A stretch of 64,000 bases of DNA from Amyelois transitella (taxonomy: Eukaryota; Arthropoda; Insecta; Lepidoptera; Pyralidae), in the NCBI RefSeq assembly GCF_032362555.1, contig NC_083517.1, positions 1,384,001-1,448,000 on the forward strand. Direction: 5' to 3'. A model generated the notes under the pieces. That model did not search any database and was not told the DNA's origin. It saw only the letters and a list, made by a program, of their open reading frames with translations. Position numbers and translations under genes: made by a program. Positions 23,735-35,400 of the stretch are shown here, one piece after another. How positions within the stretch are numbered: the first letter of the stretch is position 1; the number at the start of each line of letters is the position of its first letter.

Positions 23735-23853
23735 TGTGACTATGAATTTAAGACCAGAGGATGATGAAAGTGCATGATGGACAACAATTTTTCTGATTCG
23801 CCTGGGTTTTGGATGTTTATCATTAATTATTAATTAAATATACAATATTGTTA
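23735..23853. repeat. Right copy of the 119-bp direct duplication
   Basis: Same start and end as the left copy. Beyond it the SINE-B sequence continues (GGGTCTCATAAC), so this side keeps the original continuation. Confidence 0.9.
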
Positions 23854-24655
23854 CGTTGGGGTCTCATAACATATTTTTGGGTAAACATTGTATTTTTGTC
23901 CCGATAAAGAGAATATAAAGATAATTCATCACGCTTCTTTCCCGAAAGTTACCTAAGCAGTGACTGCATCTTTTCATTACCATGATTTTTTTAAATAAAT
24001 CTGGTTCATGCACAATTACCAAGCTTTTTAGGTTTAAATTTTTTAACTTCAAACATTACCGTATCTTTAAGGTTGATTTTATATATATACATTCAGTCAG
24101 AAAAGTATCGGGAATGGATTATTTATTTATGGTTCCAAATTCAAATTTTTGTTTTTTTGTTGTTGTTAGATTGGCACAACTGTTTTCCATTTTGGTGCGG
24201 AGTTTGGTTTGCATCTGTTGTTTACATTAAATACAGTGCTATTTTTAGTTATATCATATCTAGTGTGTATTGCTAATTTCATAATGGATAAAAACATCGA
24301 ACAAAGAGTTTGTCTTAAATTTTGCATTGCCAATGGAATATCGTGTTCGGAGTCACTGAAAATGTTACAGAAGGCTTACGGTGAATCGACTTTATCAAAA
24401 ACTCGTGCTTATGAGTGGTACAAAGCGTTCAAAAGCGGTCGAGATGTGATGGAAGATTTGCCTCGCTCTGGTAGGCCATCAACGTCTGCAACTGAAGTTA
24501 ACATCGCAAAAGTGAAGGAAATAGTGACTGAAAATCCTCATTCAACTTTGAGAGAGATAGCCACCGAACTTTCTGTATCTCACGAGTCGATCCGTACCAT
24601 TTTAACTAATAATTTGGGTATGAAACATGTTGCCGCTCGGCTAGTCCCAAAAGAC

Positions 24656-27600
24656 ATACATACATACATACATAAAATCACGCCTCTTTCCCGGAGGGGT
24701 AGGCAGAGACTACCTCTTTCCACTTGCCACGATCTCTGCATACTTCTTTCGCTTCGTCCACATTCATAACTCTCTTCATACAAGCTCGGCGGTTTCGGGT
24801 ACTTTTGACCTGACCCTTTACCAGGACGTCCTTAATTTGATCAAGATACGTTCGTCTAGGTCTTCCCACTCCGACCTTTCCCTCCACACTCTCCTTGTAT
24901 ATCTGCTTAGTCAACCTGCTTTCATTCATCCTCTCCACATGACCGAACCATCTTAACATACCCTTTTCTATTCCTGTAACTACATCTTCTTTCACATCAC
25001 AACATTCCCTTATCACGCTGTTCCTTATCCTGTCACTCAATTTCACACCCATCATACTCCTTAACGCTCTCATTTCCACTGCATTTATTCTGCTTTCATG
25101 CTTCTTTTGCCATACCCAACTTTCACTCCCATACATTAATGTCGGGACCAACACGCCCCTGTGCACAGCCAGTCGAGCCTTTTTGGATAGTTTCTGACTG
25201 CTCATAAAGGCATGCAAAGCTCCATTCACCATGTTCCCCGCGTTCACTCTCCTTTCAATATCACTATCATACTTGCCATCTGATGTAAACTTTGATCCTA
25301 GATATACAAACTCTTTCACTTGCTCCACTTTTTCTCCTCCAATCAAAATATTACATGCTGTCATTTCTTTCTCCATTTCAAAAACCAGTGTTTTAGTTTT
25401 ACTTACGTTCACTTTCATTCCTTTCTCTTTTAAAGCTTCATGCATACAGTTTACCATCTCCTGTAACTCCTCCGCTGATGACGCCAGTATAACCTGATCG
25501 TCGGCATAGAGCAGACATTTGACGAGTAACTCATTCATCCTTAATCCACTTTTAGACTCTTTCAAATCTGTCAAACAGCTATCCATAAATAGGTTGAACA
25601 GCCACGGTGACGCAACACATCCTTGCCTAACGCCTTTCTCAATCTTAAACCACTCAGTGTGCGCTCCGTTTATCCTGACACAAGCACTCGAATCCTCATA
25701 TAAGGATTTCAGTGCTCGTATTAAGAGACTGCTCACCCCATGCATAGAAAGTGCTGACCACAATTCATTCCTCTCAACTCTGTCATAGGCCTTTTCCAGA
25801 TCTACGAATGTGCAATAGACTTTTTGACTCTTGGCCAAAAACTTTTCGGCTATGCACCGCAAGGAAAAGACCTGATCAGTACATCCCATTCCCTTTCGAA
25901 ATCCCGCTTGAGCATCCCATATTTTGTCATCAGTTTCATTCCTGACTCTATTAATCAATACCTTAGCATACAATTTGCCGACGACGCTAAGCAGGCTTAT
26001 ACCACGATAATTTTTGCAGTCCAGCTGTGACCCTTTTCCTTTGTAAAGTGGCACGATAACAGCCTTACACCAATCTTTTGGTACTCGGCCGCTTCTCCAA
26101 CACAAATTGAAAAGGCAGTACAACTGACTAGCTACTACGCCTTTTCCTGCTTTAAGCATCTCGACCGACACTCTATCACACCCAGCAGCCTTTCCCGCTT
26201 TCATACTCTTAAGTGCTTCCACAATTTCGAACATTTCAATTTTGCCTTCCATCTCATTCTCTTTTTCTTCGCTATAGCAGAAATCTTTCTTATTTCCTTC
26301 CTTTTTTTCAAATAAACTTTCAAAATAGTCCTTCCATATCTTTAGTACACATTCTTCTCCTTTCACAACGCTACCATCCTGGCATCTGATCCTAGTCAGC
26401 TCTCTGGTTATAGTATTTCCTCGGGCTGACCTTACGGATTTCCAGAATACTTTCAGATTTGACTGAAAGTCTTCTGATAGCCTTTTATCAAAATCCTCTT
26501 TATACTCTTCTTTCTTTCTAATCACAGCTTTCTTAACCAAATCTTTCATTTTCTTATATTCCTTACGTGCTTCATTCACATCTTCATCTATAACCTCTTG
26601 CATTCTTAAGTTAGCTTTTGCTGCTAACAAATCCAGCCATGCTTTCTTCTTTAATCGCACAAGTTCTTGCACATCTTTACTCATCCACGCATTTTTGTGA
26701 TTTTTTCCTTTCCTTCTTCTACTTACACCACACACTTCAACAGCTACTTTCACAATTCTTTCTTTAAATTCCTTCCATCCATCTTCAATATCGCTCATTT
26801 CCTCTAAATCTTCAAATTCATCCTTCAGTCTATTAATATACTTCTTACCTACATCCATATCTTGCAAATTTTCTACTTTTACTCTTTCCAAAGCGCTGGT
26901 TTGCTCCCTTACCCTGTGCCGCCAGCGATTGAAGATACCCCTTATCCGGGATATCACCAGTAAATGGTCCGAGTCAATGCCAGCACCGCGATATGCACGG
27001 GTATCCAGCACTTTGTTCTTCAATCTTTCATCTACAATCACAAAGTCTATCATACTTTTTAAAATACCTTCCACTCTTGTGTAGGTGTGGATCTCTTTAT
27101 GTTGAAACATTGAGTTCGACACAAAAAGATCCCACTCTAGACAAATTTCTAATACACTTCTTCCATTATCATTCACCTTTTCGTCACCAAACGCACCAAG
27201 CACCTTTTCATATCCATCACGCTTTACACCCACCCATCCATTAAAATCACCTAACATAATAATCTTCTCATTTGGCTTGGTAACTTTCAATACTTCTCTT
27301 ACACTATTCCAGAACTCCTCGTTTTCGCTTTTTGCTGATGTTGTACCCCTCGAACCCACATCCCAAGGTGCATAAACACCTAGAACGAAGATCCGAGTGA
27401 TTCCAACTTTCAGCCTAATCCATAGAAGACGAGGGCTGACACACTCATACTCATTCACGCACTCAGCCATTCGTGCAGAAAGAATTAGACCGACCCCTTG
27501 ACAGCCTCGGCTGGTACTGGAAATTCCAGACCAATACGCCGTGTAAGGGCCGTGCTGCGTCGCGTCGCATCCTTTCCGCTTCGTTTCATTCACGCACAAC

Positions 27601-27771
27601 ACATCCAAACGTCTTTCATCCATCATCTGGCATACTTCCTCAATCTTATCCTTCATTCCTCCTCTTACATTCATCGTCGCAAAGCGGCTTTCAGCAGACC
27701 GCATACCGCTCCCGCCGGGAACGAGACGTGATGGGGTGCGGACACCATCGCCGTGCGGACACCATCGCCGT
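24656..27771 (-). mobile_element. RTE-clade non-LTR retrotransposon, apparently full-length
   Basis: It is flanked by a perfect 12-bp duplication, GTCCCAAAAGAC, at 24644-24655 and 27772-27783. On the - strand it begins at 27771 with two tandem 17-bp copies of ACGGCGATGGTGTCCGC, has a short leader, one long ORF, a very short 3' region and an ATGT-repeat tail (24656-24675), all RTE features. Confidence 0.93.
24678..27704 (-). CDS. RTE endonuclease-reverse transcriptase, intact
   Basis: 1008 residues without interruption. An AP-type endonuclease fills about residues 1-250, with NETK (39-42), GDFNGWVG (152-159) and SDHLL (245-249) at the expected catalytic positions. The reverse transcriptase spans about 490-770, with NYRGISLLSVVGKLYAKVL, QAGFRKGMGCTDQV, FVDLEKAYDRV, GVRQGCVASPWLFNLF and the catalytic YADD (about 733-736). 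The tail includes a typical MLRWFGHVERM stretch. It nicks target DNA and copies its RNA there. The start at 27704 is the first methionine; leader length is only 67 bases. The intact frame and perfect duplication suggest a recent insertion. Clade assignment to RTE rests on domain order, single ORF and tail. Confidence 0.92.
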   Translation of the reverse strand: MRSAESRFATMNVRGGMKDKIEEVCQMMDERRLDVLCVNETKRKGCDATQHGPYTAYWSGISSTSRGCQGVGLILSARMAECVNEYECVSPRLLWIRLKVGITRIFVLGVYAPWDVGSRGTTSAKSENEEFWNSVREVLKVTKPNEKIIMLGDFNGWVGVKRDGYEKVLGAFGDEKVNDNGRSVLEICLEWDLFVSNSMFQHKEIHTYTRVEGILKSMIDFVIVDERLKNKVLDTRAYRGAGIDSDHLLVISRIRGIFNRWRHRVREQTSALERVKVENLQDMDVGKKYINRLKDEFEDLEEMSDIEDGWKEFKERIVKVAVEVCGVSRRRKGKNHKNAWMSKDVQELVRLKKKAWLDLLAAKANLRMQEVIDEDVNEARKEYKKMKDLVKKAVIRKKEEYKEDFDKRLSEDFQSNLKVFWKSVRSARGNTITRELTRIRCQDGSVVKGEECVLKIWKDYFESLFEKKEGNKKDFCYSEEKENEMEGKIEMFEIVEALKSMKAGKAAGCDRVSVEMLKAGKGVVASQLYCLFNLCWRSGRVPKDWCKAVIVPLYKGKGSQLDCKNYRGISLLSVVGKLYAKVLINRVRNETDDKIWDAQAGFRKGMGCTDQVFSLRCIAEKFLAKSQKVYCTFVDLEKAYDRVERNELWSALSMHGVSSLLIRALKSLYEDSSACVRINGAHTEWFKIEKGVRQGCVASPWLFNLFMDSCLTDLKESKSGLRMNELLVKCLLYADDQVILASSAEELQEMVNCMHEALKEKGMKVNVSKTKTLVFEMEKEMTACNILIGGEKVEQVKEFVYLGSKFTSDGKYDSDIERRVNAGNMVNGALHAFMSSQKLSKKARLAVHRGVLVPTLMYGSESWVWQKKHESRINAVEMRALRSMMGVKLSDRIRNSVIRECCDVKEDVVTGIEKGMLRWFGHVERMNESRLTKQIYKESVEGKVGVGRPRRTYLDQIKDVLVKGQVKSTRNRRACMKRVMNVDEAKEVCRDRGKWKEVVSAYPSGKEA

Positions 27772-29462
27772 GTCCCAAAAGACCTGAATTTTTTTCAAAA
27801 ACTCAATCGCATGAGAGTCGCTGAGGACATGCTAGAACGAGTCAATTCCGACCCAACATTCATGAAACGCATTGTTACTGGTGACGAGACGTGGGTTTAC
27901 GAGTTTGACATGCAAACTAGTCAACAAGCTTCGGAGTGGCGCCTTCCAACTGAACCGAAACCGAAAAAACCACGCCAAAGTCGTTCAAAAGTCAAAGTCA
28001 TGTTGACTGTTTTCTTTGACTATCGCGGTGTTGTGCACTCGGAATTCTTGCCGGAAGGTCAAACGGTAAATAAGGAATATTATTTGAGTGTTATGCGGCG
28101 TTTAAGAGAGCAAATCCGACCAAAAAGGCCAGATTTGTGGAAAGAAAATTCTTGGATTTTGCACCATGATAATGCACCTTCGCACAAGGCCATCATTGTG
28201 AACGAATTTTTAACCAAACACTCAACAAATACCATCGAGCAACCACCATATTCACCAGATATGGCTCCAGCCGACTTTTTTCTTTTTCCTAAACTCAAAT
28301 TACCACTTCGTGGCACCCGTTTTCAATCGGTAGAAGACATAAAAGAGAATTCGCGGCGAGAACTGACCTCAATTCCGGAAACAGCGTTTAAAAAATGTTT
28401 TGATGATTGGATTATTCGTTGGCGTAAGTGTATCGTTTCTAAAGGAGCATATTTTGAAGGTGATAAAATAAATTTGGATGAATAACAAACAGTTTGTGTA
28501 TTATTGATTTTTTCCTGCTACTTTCTTGACAGAGTAGTATATATTATTTTATATATAAGAATTTGACCTCAATCAGCCTGGCGGTAAACAAGTTTAGGCC
28601 TCAGGTGGTGCACGCAAACTCAAACAATACCTATTCACTTTTGTCTTGATCAAATCCCCGAGTTGTATGTATCGGAGAAGAGAGATAGTGGAGGGAATTC
28701 CAAGTCACAGCAGTTCGCATGATGAATGATTTGGCGAATCGTAAGGGCGACCATGTACGGGTGGAATCACTGCCCACTATAATTACTAACTTCATTTCGG
28801 GTTAATGTAATCAAATAGGTGCTTTTGAAAATCTTTCAAATTTTGATATCATATTTTTGATAGGGAACATTGTGATAATTGTCATAGAAATGATTTAACA
28901 AAAATAAGGAGCGGCGCGAAAATTTAATAAACAAGAAGTTTTGTTTATGTGAGGGTCTTCTGTAGACTACAGAACCTGAAAACGGTTTTTGTTTAATGAG
29001 ATGCATCGTTTTCTATCGTCAACACTATTGACATTGCACCCCGTGTGAGATGAAGTGAAATATGTATGTAATATTTTCTGAAGATTTAATTAAAGGATGC
29101 TTCGCTTACTTATTAATTTTACAGCCGCCAACCCTAATTGGATATTTTATCAAAAGATGCGGGAATGCTCAATATAGGACAATGTCACAAGATGACACAG
29201 AATGCGAAGAATTATTTTGGGACCTACTTTTATTATCTACTTGTGAAGACTTATTATCACATATACGGCATTGAAAACATTATCGTTGGTATTATTTTTA
29301 ATTTATATATATCTTCCTACTCTTCGGGTTTTATTCTATCAATCAATCAATATATTTATTTTGGTGAATATGTATTTTTTGACGAAGCGCGTTGCTTTTG
29401 AGTTTTATGTTGGCATTTGACGAAGCATGTTGCTGATAATATCTACTCTCTGTTTTTTTACT

Positions 29463-29600
29463 CTTATTGGCGACGGGCCTGTTACCTGTCTATTTGAATC
29501 TCAATTCCATCATAAAGTCATACAGCTGAACGTGGCTTTTCAGTCTTTTTGAGACTGGTGGCTATGTCTACATAGCAAGTATATGTATGTATGTACTTGG
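29463..29600 (+). repeat. SINE-A 3' half
   Basis: TTGGCGACGGGCCTGTTACC through the ATGT tail. Confidence 0.75.
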
Positions 29601-30909
29601 AGAAAATATTGAAGTAGTACATTTTTAATTTTTTGATAAATCAGAGAGGGACATCGTAACACACTGCAAAAAAGAACATTACAACTTTATAATATAAATT
29701 TAATATTACCTATAATAAAATGTATGAGTATAATAGTGCCTTGTGCTCATTAAATTATGAATAGATTCTTCATAGATGAAGTTTATTACGCACGCTAATT
29801 ACAAAGGTTTATATTTGTCTGTAGGTATGTATATATTTTAAATATAATATCTATTTTATAGGTACCTCTTATACCTAGGTGACTTTGGTACATGATATCG
29901 CATAGTAGCTTGATTTTAAGTAACTTATGTGAGTCAAGACTTCAAAAATAAGAGAAGACCAACTCTTTATCTTTGCCTGAGGACATCGTAGAAAGTGACT
30001 TAAATTTACAAGGCATTGGATTGAGACAGGCGACTAACTGTAAAAACATATCCAAATTTTTTCAAGGCCTAAAAAGTATCATATATTATGACACCAATAA
30101 ATGGAAAGGCTTCTTAACTTAGGATGCTTCTTAGACAATGGGCTTTTCTCTCTCAACTCTATCATGAAATTATACAACTTAATGTGGCCTTCATCTCAGG
30201 CTCCCTTAGGCGATCAAGTCGTGATTTGTGTATAGTTTTTCTTATAAACAAAGTTATAAGAAAGATAGATAAATAATTTACGATAAGAATAACTGTTATT
30301 TACATTTTATGTGAACAAAAAAAAAAGCAAAAACCTAGGACAGAATATGTCGTCTCTATTCTTGACAACGGGAAATAGGCGTGATTTTATGACGAATATT
30401 TAGTAATTAAAATCATAATATATAAAACTAAATAAAATGTACATTTAAAAAAAGGAAAAATAACACGGCATGTTCATTTTAATTTATTTATTTAGATGAA
30501 TTTAGCGTAATCGCCGAGCAAAGGTTACATTTTAACTGCTGGTCAAGGACATCGAATTTATTATGTTTATCTCGTTTCTTGTACCCACGGAATATTTTGA
30601 CTGTCTGGTATCATTATCAATTACGCTATAATTGAAAAAGGTAAAAAAAAACAACAATTTTGGCAAACCAATCGGGAAAGGAATTCACCGTGGCAATGTC
30701 GTCACTGTATTAGAAACATTTGCACTAGACACTTTGTAGAAAAAATATTAATCATTTATTTTACATTTATATGATACTTTATATGAAACTATAGCTATTA
30801 AAAAGCATTAGCTTTTGCGCGTATCAACTAAATACCGGCTTTGCCCATTCTGTAAAAATAAAAGAAATGTCGATAGTTTTATTTCGTTTTATAAAAATCT
30901 ACTTACGAC

Positions 30910-31365
30910 TTATATACATACATATATTTAATTACGTCTTTACCACTTATGGGGCAGATAGAGTCAGTCTCGCATAGACTGAAAGGCCACGTTCAACTGC
31001 GTGGCTTAATGATGGTATTGCGATTCAAATAGGTAGTGACAGATTGCTAATATCAGAATCCCATGTTTGTTAGCCTAGCCTCTTGTCTATATTTACATTT
31101 ATATTATATAATTCTTAATAATTATATAAAAGAGGACAGTGACTGAATGACTGACACATACCAACACTGCTGGGTCTGACTTGAACTTAGCATTTAGATG
31201 CCAAAATCGGGCGCTGATTGAGAAAAAGTGCTGTTTCAGTGACAGGTTGCTACCCTAGCGCCGACAAGAAGAATCCCAAGTTTATTAGCCGTTCCCTTAG
31301 TTGCCTTTTACGCCATCCTTGGGAAAGACATCGTCCTATTCACAAGAGCCGGAAACCACACGGTA
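30910..31365 (-). repeat. Two partial SINE-A copies in reverse
   Basis: 30910-31085 carries tail and body. 31236-31365 carries body and head (GAGCCGGAAACCACACGG). The repeated GACAG-TTGCTA block shows they are two copies. Confidence 0.7.
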
Positions 31366-32071
31366 GTTTATTATAGTAGTCAATAGACCTTACAGTGCAT
31401 GATTTTTGTGAGATTATGTAAAAGTTACGACTGACATTATATGATGTATGTCAAGTTCGTGTATCTTGATACTTATTTTTCGTTAAATATGCATAACTGT
31501 CTCTGCTATTGACCTTCAACTTCCGAATGTTACGTCATAATGGCTGTGTGTGGTTGCACATCGGTAAGTTAGCGATTTTAAAATCGATTATCGACGTTAT
31601 TATATCGATTATAAATTTGTAACATTACTTACTAGGTATTTTAATTGCGCAACGATACTTATTTAATAAGCGTTGGTTGGTAAATACTTTATTGCCGATA
31701 TATTGTGAGTTTGGTAGGTGTTATTTTAAGGTAATGTGTGAGGTCAAGGTCACGGGTGCGATTACCAGTCAGGTCAAGTTGGAAAAGCAAAATGATTCAT
31801 CTGTTGCCTGACTAGCAGATTTCTTTAGAGAATACACTTAACTTGGGATTCTTCTTATAGGCGATGGGCGAGCAACCTGACACTATTTGAATCTCATCTT
31901 GATATTGACGTGATTACAGGACTGAATGAATGAACCCCCTTAACCTTACCGTAACGGTTAGCATTGTTAGCATTCAAACTAATGCAAGAAATTCGAATTT
32001 TGGAAGTAATAAAATTATTTTTTTCCTTTTTTCAAATTACCGTCCGTTTTTCCCTATAATACCATACTTAT

Positions 32072-32218
32072 TTGTTCTTACATACAATCGCGTCTATATC
32101 CATTACCGGGTAGACAGAGCCAACAGTCTTCCAAACACTGAAAGGCCACGTTCAGCTGTATGGCTTAACAATAGAATTAAGATTCCAATAGTGACAGATC
32201 GCAAGTCTATTGCCTACA
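32072..32218 (-). repeat. SINE-A fragment just upstream of ABCG exon 1
   Basis: ATCGCGTCTATATCC through TAGTGACAG; it ends about 40 bases before the splice acceptor. Confidence 0.75.
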
Positions 32219-32256
32219 ACAATTGAATTTGCTTATATCAATTTGTTTTGTTTCAG

Positions 32257-32436
32257 ATTTGGATACCTTCTTCAATCGTCAACGTTAAAAATGCTGTAAA
32301 TGAAACTGTAACACCACAACAATGGAAGTGACCCCACCACGGGTTCTTGGGCGCGCCCACCTGTCCCACCTGCCCCAGAGACCGCCAGTCAACCTCAGTT
32401 TCCAAGATCTCACTTATACTGTCCATAATGGAAAAA
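32257..32436 (+). CDS. ABCG exon 1: 5' UTR plus first 38 codons
   Basis: Acceptor TTTGTTTCAG at 32256, untranslated 32257-32321, ATG at 32322, donor AAAAA|GTAAGT, leaving one base. An upstream untranslated exon is implied by the acceptor. Encodes [12 protein letters not shown], the start of the ATPase domain. Confidence 0.85.
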
Positions 32437-35400
32437 GTAAGTTCTTTTTTTTGCCATTTTTTCAAACGGTGGTTCCTTTTCCGTGTTGGCTGCACGCCTT
32501 TGGAATAAATTGCCTCTTCATATAAAATTGTACCCTTCTTCTAATTCCTTCAGAAGTAAGCTTAATAAATTATTTCTCGAGTCTTGAATTGGTTATGAAT
32601 TGACACAGAAGGTCCCCGGGTTCGAATCCCAGTCAGGGCATGATGAGAGACGAACTTTATCTGATTGGCCCGGGTCTTGGATGTTTATCTTTACAAGTAT
32701 TTGTTATAAAATATAGTATCGTTGATGAGATAGTATCTTGTTACACACAGTTTTAACTGAAATTGCTTAGATTTAATAGATTAAGCTGAAAGTAGATATC
32801 CGCTAAAGTTTTTTTTTAAATCCCACGAGAGCTAAGTCATGCAAAAGCTTCTTTACTTATAAAGAAAGAACGTACAGCTATACCTGGATATAAGCGTTTA
32901 ATTATTATGAAATTGTAGTCGCTATTAGCGATTATAAACAGCTGTTAACGAACTAACAATAGCTATAGCAATTACTGTCAATCGATCTTTCAAGATTATT
33001 GGTTGCGCAGGCGCGTCTTTATACTGATTGTCGCGTCGAGGGCAACTTGATTAGAGAAATGTTTGTTTTTAATTATAAGTTTAATTTATTTACTCAAACA
33101 CATTTTGCTATATTTTTTGTCTGTAACGAATTAACTTATACATACATATATATAGTCACGTCTATATCCCTTACGGGGTAGACAGAGCCAACAGTGTTGA
33201 AAAGACTGATAGGCCACGTTCAGCTTTTGGCTTGATGATAGAATTGAGGTTCATATAGTGACAGGTTGCTAGCCCATCGCCTCAAAGAAGAATCCCAAGT
33301 TTATAAGCCTATCCCTTAGTCGCCTTTTACGATATGGGAAAGAGAAGGAGTGGTCCTTTTCCTTTTTTTTTATTGGTGCCGGGAACCACTCGGCATTTAT
33401 ACACAATTTCTAAATTTCACACATTTCCGATATAAACTTCTATTATATATTTCGTTTCATTGCTTATCCACCCTTTTCATTAGAGGAATCGAACCTAGGA
33501 CTCACAGTGGTCAAACTTGATAAGACTTACGCCACTTCTGTCAAGGCTCTTTCACATGTATTGCAAAGAATTAGTTAACAGAAACCGACATTGATGCAAA
33601 CCGAGCTTGCAGCGGTAATTGCAACTTGAGAATATTGGTCAATCTTTAGAAAGCAAGGAGCTGAATAGTGCTGTTATATCGATACTCGACGCAATTACTC
33701 GATAGTTCAAGAATATATTATTTTGTTACTTTGTTAGTAGATAGTTGGAGTATGTATTCTATTGTGCTGAGCTAGAAATTTTAAGAAAGTGACCGTGCTG
33801 ATGTTACCTTGTTACTCGACGTGATTCCTTGACAGTTAAAGGATTTATTATATTTGTTGCCTTGTTAGTCGATAGTCAACTTAGTCGGAATAATTCCACA
33901 TTTTTTATCTTTAAGCGTATAGTATAGTTAACAAAACATGTAGGTAATATCAACAAACAAAAAATAAACAGTTTTTAATTCGAGCGTTGCTGTTTATTTC
34001 ACATTTTTATTATCTTTCTGATTTTCTTGTACAAATTGTGAGTTTAAACCCATTTGTTCAGAAATTACAGAAAACATTATAGATCTTAAAGAATAAAGTT
34101 TATCAGTACCAAAAGCAAGGGATTTTACAATTATTTCCTTTTCATAATATGTTTTGACACGTACAATGGATAGTTTAATTTCAACATTGGGTATTGTGTA
34201 TAAACACGATTGTAATGTATGATATGGCTTACTGTACGAGTATTGTATGGCGTGAATATAAATCTATATGTTAATAAGTATAAAGAGGTACAAACATGCA
34301 TTATTACCAACCCAAATATAAATTCTATATTTTTATACTATAGTTTATTGAAAAGTCCCCAAGAATTTATGTATTGTATCACGTGTTCTATAACATTGAA
34401 CATTAACTTTTTGTAAAATGAGGCCACAGATGTGCGATATATCTTGTTATCAATATTTTTTTAGTACGGACGTCCGCTAACATAGCTGTTAAAACTAGTA
34501 AAAATAATGAATAATAGTTAATTTAGAACTGGGAACAATCTAGACTAAATACGAAAAGATCTCGTTAGTTCTCAAAATATACTTTATATCTCGATAAAAT
34601 TTCGAGAAAGCGGACTTGAGTCTTATAATTGGTTTCTGCATTAAACAAGTTAAATTTAAGAAAAAAGTTTTTTACATTAGTTTTTTGTATAAATCACAAG
34701 TAACTAGTATCGACTCTTAACATCACTAGTGCAGTGTAGCGGTTAGTACGTCTGCACGTGACTTCCTACGGCCTAAATACAGACCAGTCGAGCACGTGAA
34801 TGCACTAAAAGTGAGCTTGTTTTGGTCGTGGCTTAACTTAGTTTGTCTGTCTTCGATTTTAGTCAGGTCAGTTAACTCTGCGCAACCTGGTCTCACGGTT
34901 TTATGATTTCGGGTTGTAATATTATATAGTACGGGACAAATTACGCAGATTGAGTTGGCCTCGAAGTAAGTTCGAGACTTGTGTATCGAGATACTAACAC
35001 AACGATACTATATTTTATAATAATCCAGTAACCAATCGTGAAACGAAAATAAATCATGGGTTTGGGTTCACAGTCGTAAACCAAGTTCATCTCCTGAGCA
35101 GTCAGAAGAAATCAGTATTTAAGTTAGTGGAAAACATATCGGAGCGGTTTTTTTTCGATACGTACAAAACTAGTTACAAATGTTCATTTTGAGCATGAGA
35201 TTCGAACTTGCAACAAATGAACGTTTTCTATTTATAAACAGTTGCTAGGTCAACGAACTGTAATTAAAAATTAAACAGTACCTAGTAGTTAATTTGTATT
35301 CATCCTGCATAAATGTGTGTTACATTAACTCTTTTGTTATAGTATGGTTCCGTGGTCAGTAAAAGTAAACCTAAAAATAATTTAAAAAAAAAGTGTGAGT

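Larger units (their letters stand above)
12172..24089. other. Gene-poor repeat-rich region
   Basis: No host gene is supported. It contains SINE-A copies, SINE-C pieces, LINE tails, an old RTE end, an inverted pair of an unknown repeat (12670-12960 and 13755-13985) and a strong hairpin (17343-17409). A GC-richer block at 15836-16035 is open in one frame but matches nothing I recognise. The stretches 16100-16850, 18780-19300 and 21580-22870 are AT-rich with nothing recognisable. Confidence 0.55.
24284..28485 (+). pseudogene. Mariner transposase, interrupted by RTE insertion
   Basis: The coding pieces are 24284-24655 (124 codons) and 27784-28485 (233 codons plus stop). They are continuous in frame once the insertion is discounted, about 357 residues, a usual length. 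The N-terminal half has two helix-turn-helix regions (around KARAYEW-like TLSKTRAYEWYKAF and TLREIATELSVSHESIRTIL) and the RPSTSA linker. The C-terminal half has the mariner catalytic triad: VTGDETWVYEF, ILHHDNAPSH and PYSPDMAPADFFLFP. The last two aspartates are 34 residues apart as in D,D34D. No other stop or frameshift is seen, so the gene appears to have been intact until the RTE inserted. Confidence 0.9.
24090..28537 (+). mobile_element. Tc1/mariner transposon, split by an RTE retrotransposon
   Basis: Ends at TA dinucleotides (24088-24089 and 28538-28539). Terminal inverted repeats of about 28 bp are imperfect: left CAGTCAGAAAAGTATCGGGA, right in reverse CTGTCAAGAAAGTAGCAGGA. Without the inserted 3116 bases and one copy of the 12-bp duplication it is 1320 bp, typical for mariner. 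Confidence 0.9.
28538..32256. other. Spacer before the ABCG gene
   Basis: No gene recognised. It contains SINE-A pieces (29463-29600, 30910-31085, 31236-31365, 31850-31925, 32072-32218). A block at 28570-28800 looks repeat-like but matches nothing else here. Two short overlapping frames at 29062-29401 look accidental. Promoter and any untranslated first exon of the ABCG gene probably lie here, but I cannot point to them. Confidence 0.5.

Noticed and set aside
29062..29401. Two overlapping short open frames
   Set aside because: They overlap each other in different frames with no motif or splice context; likely chance.
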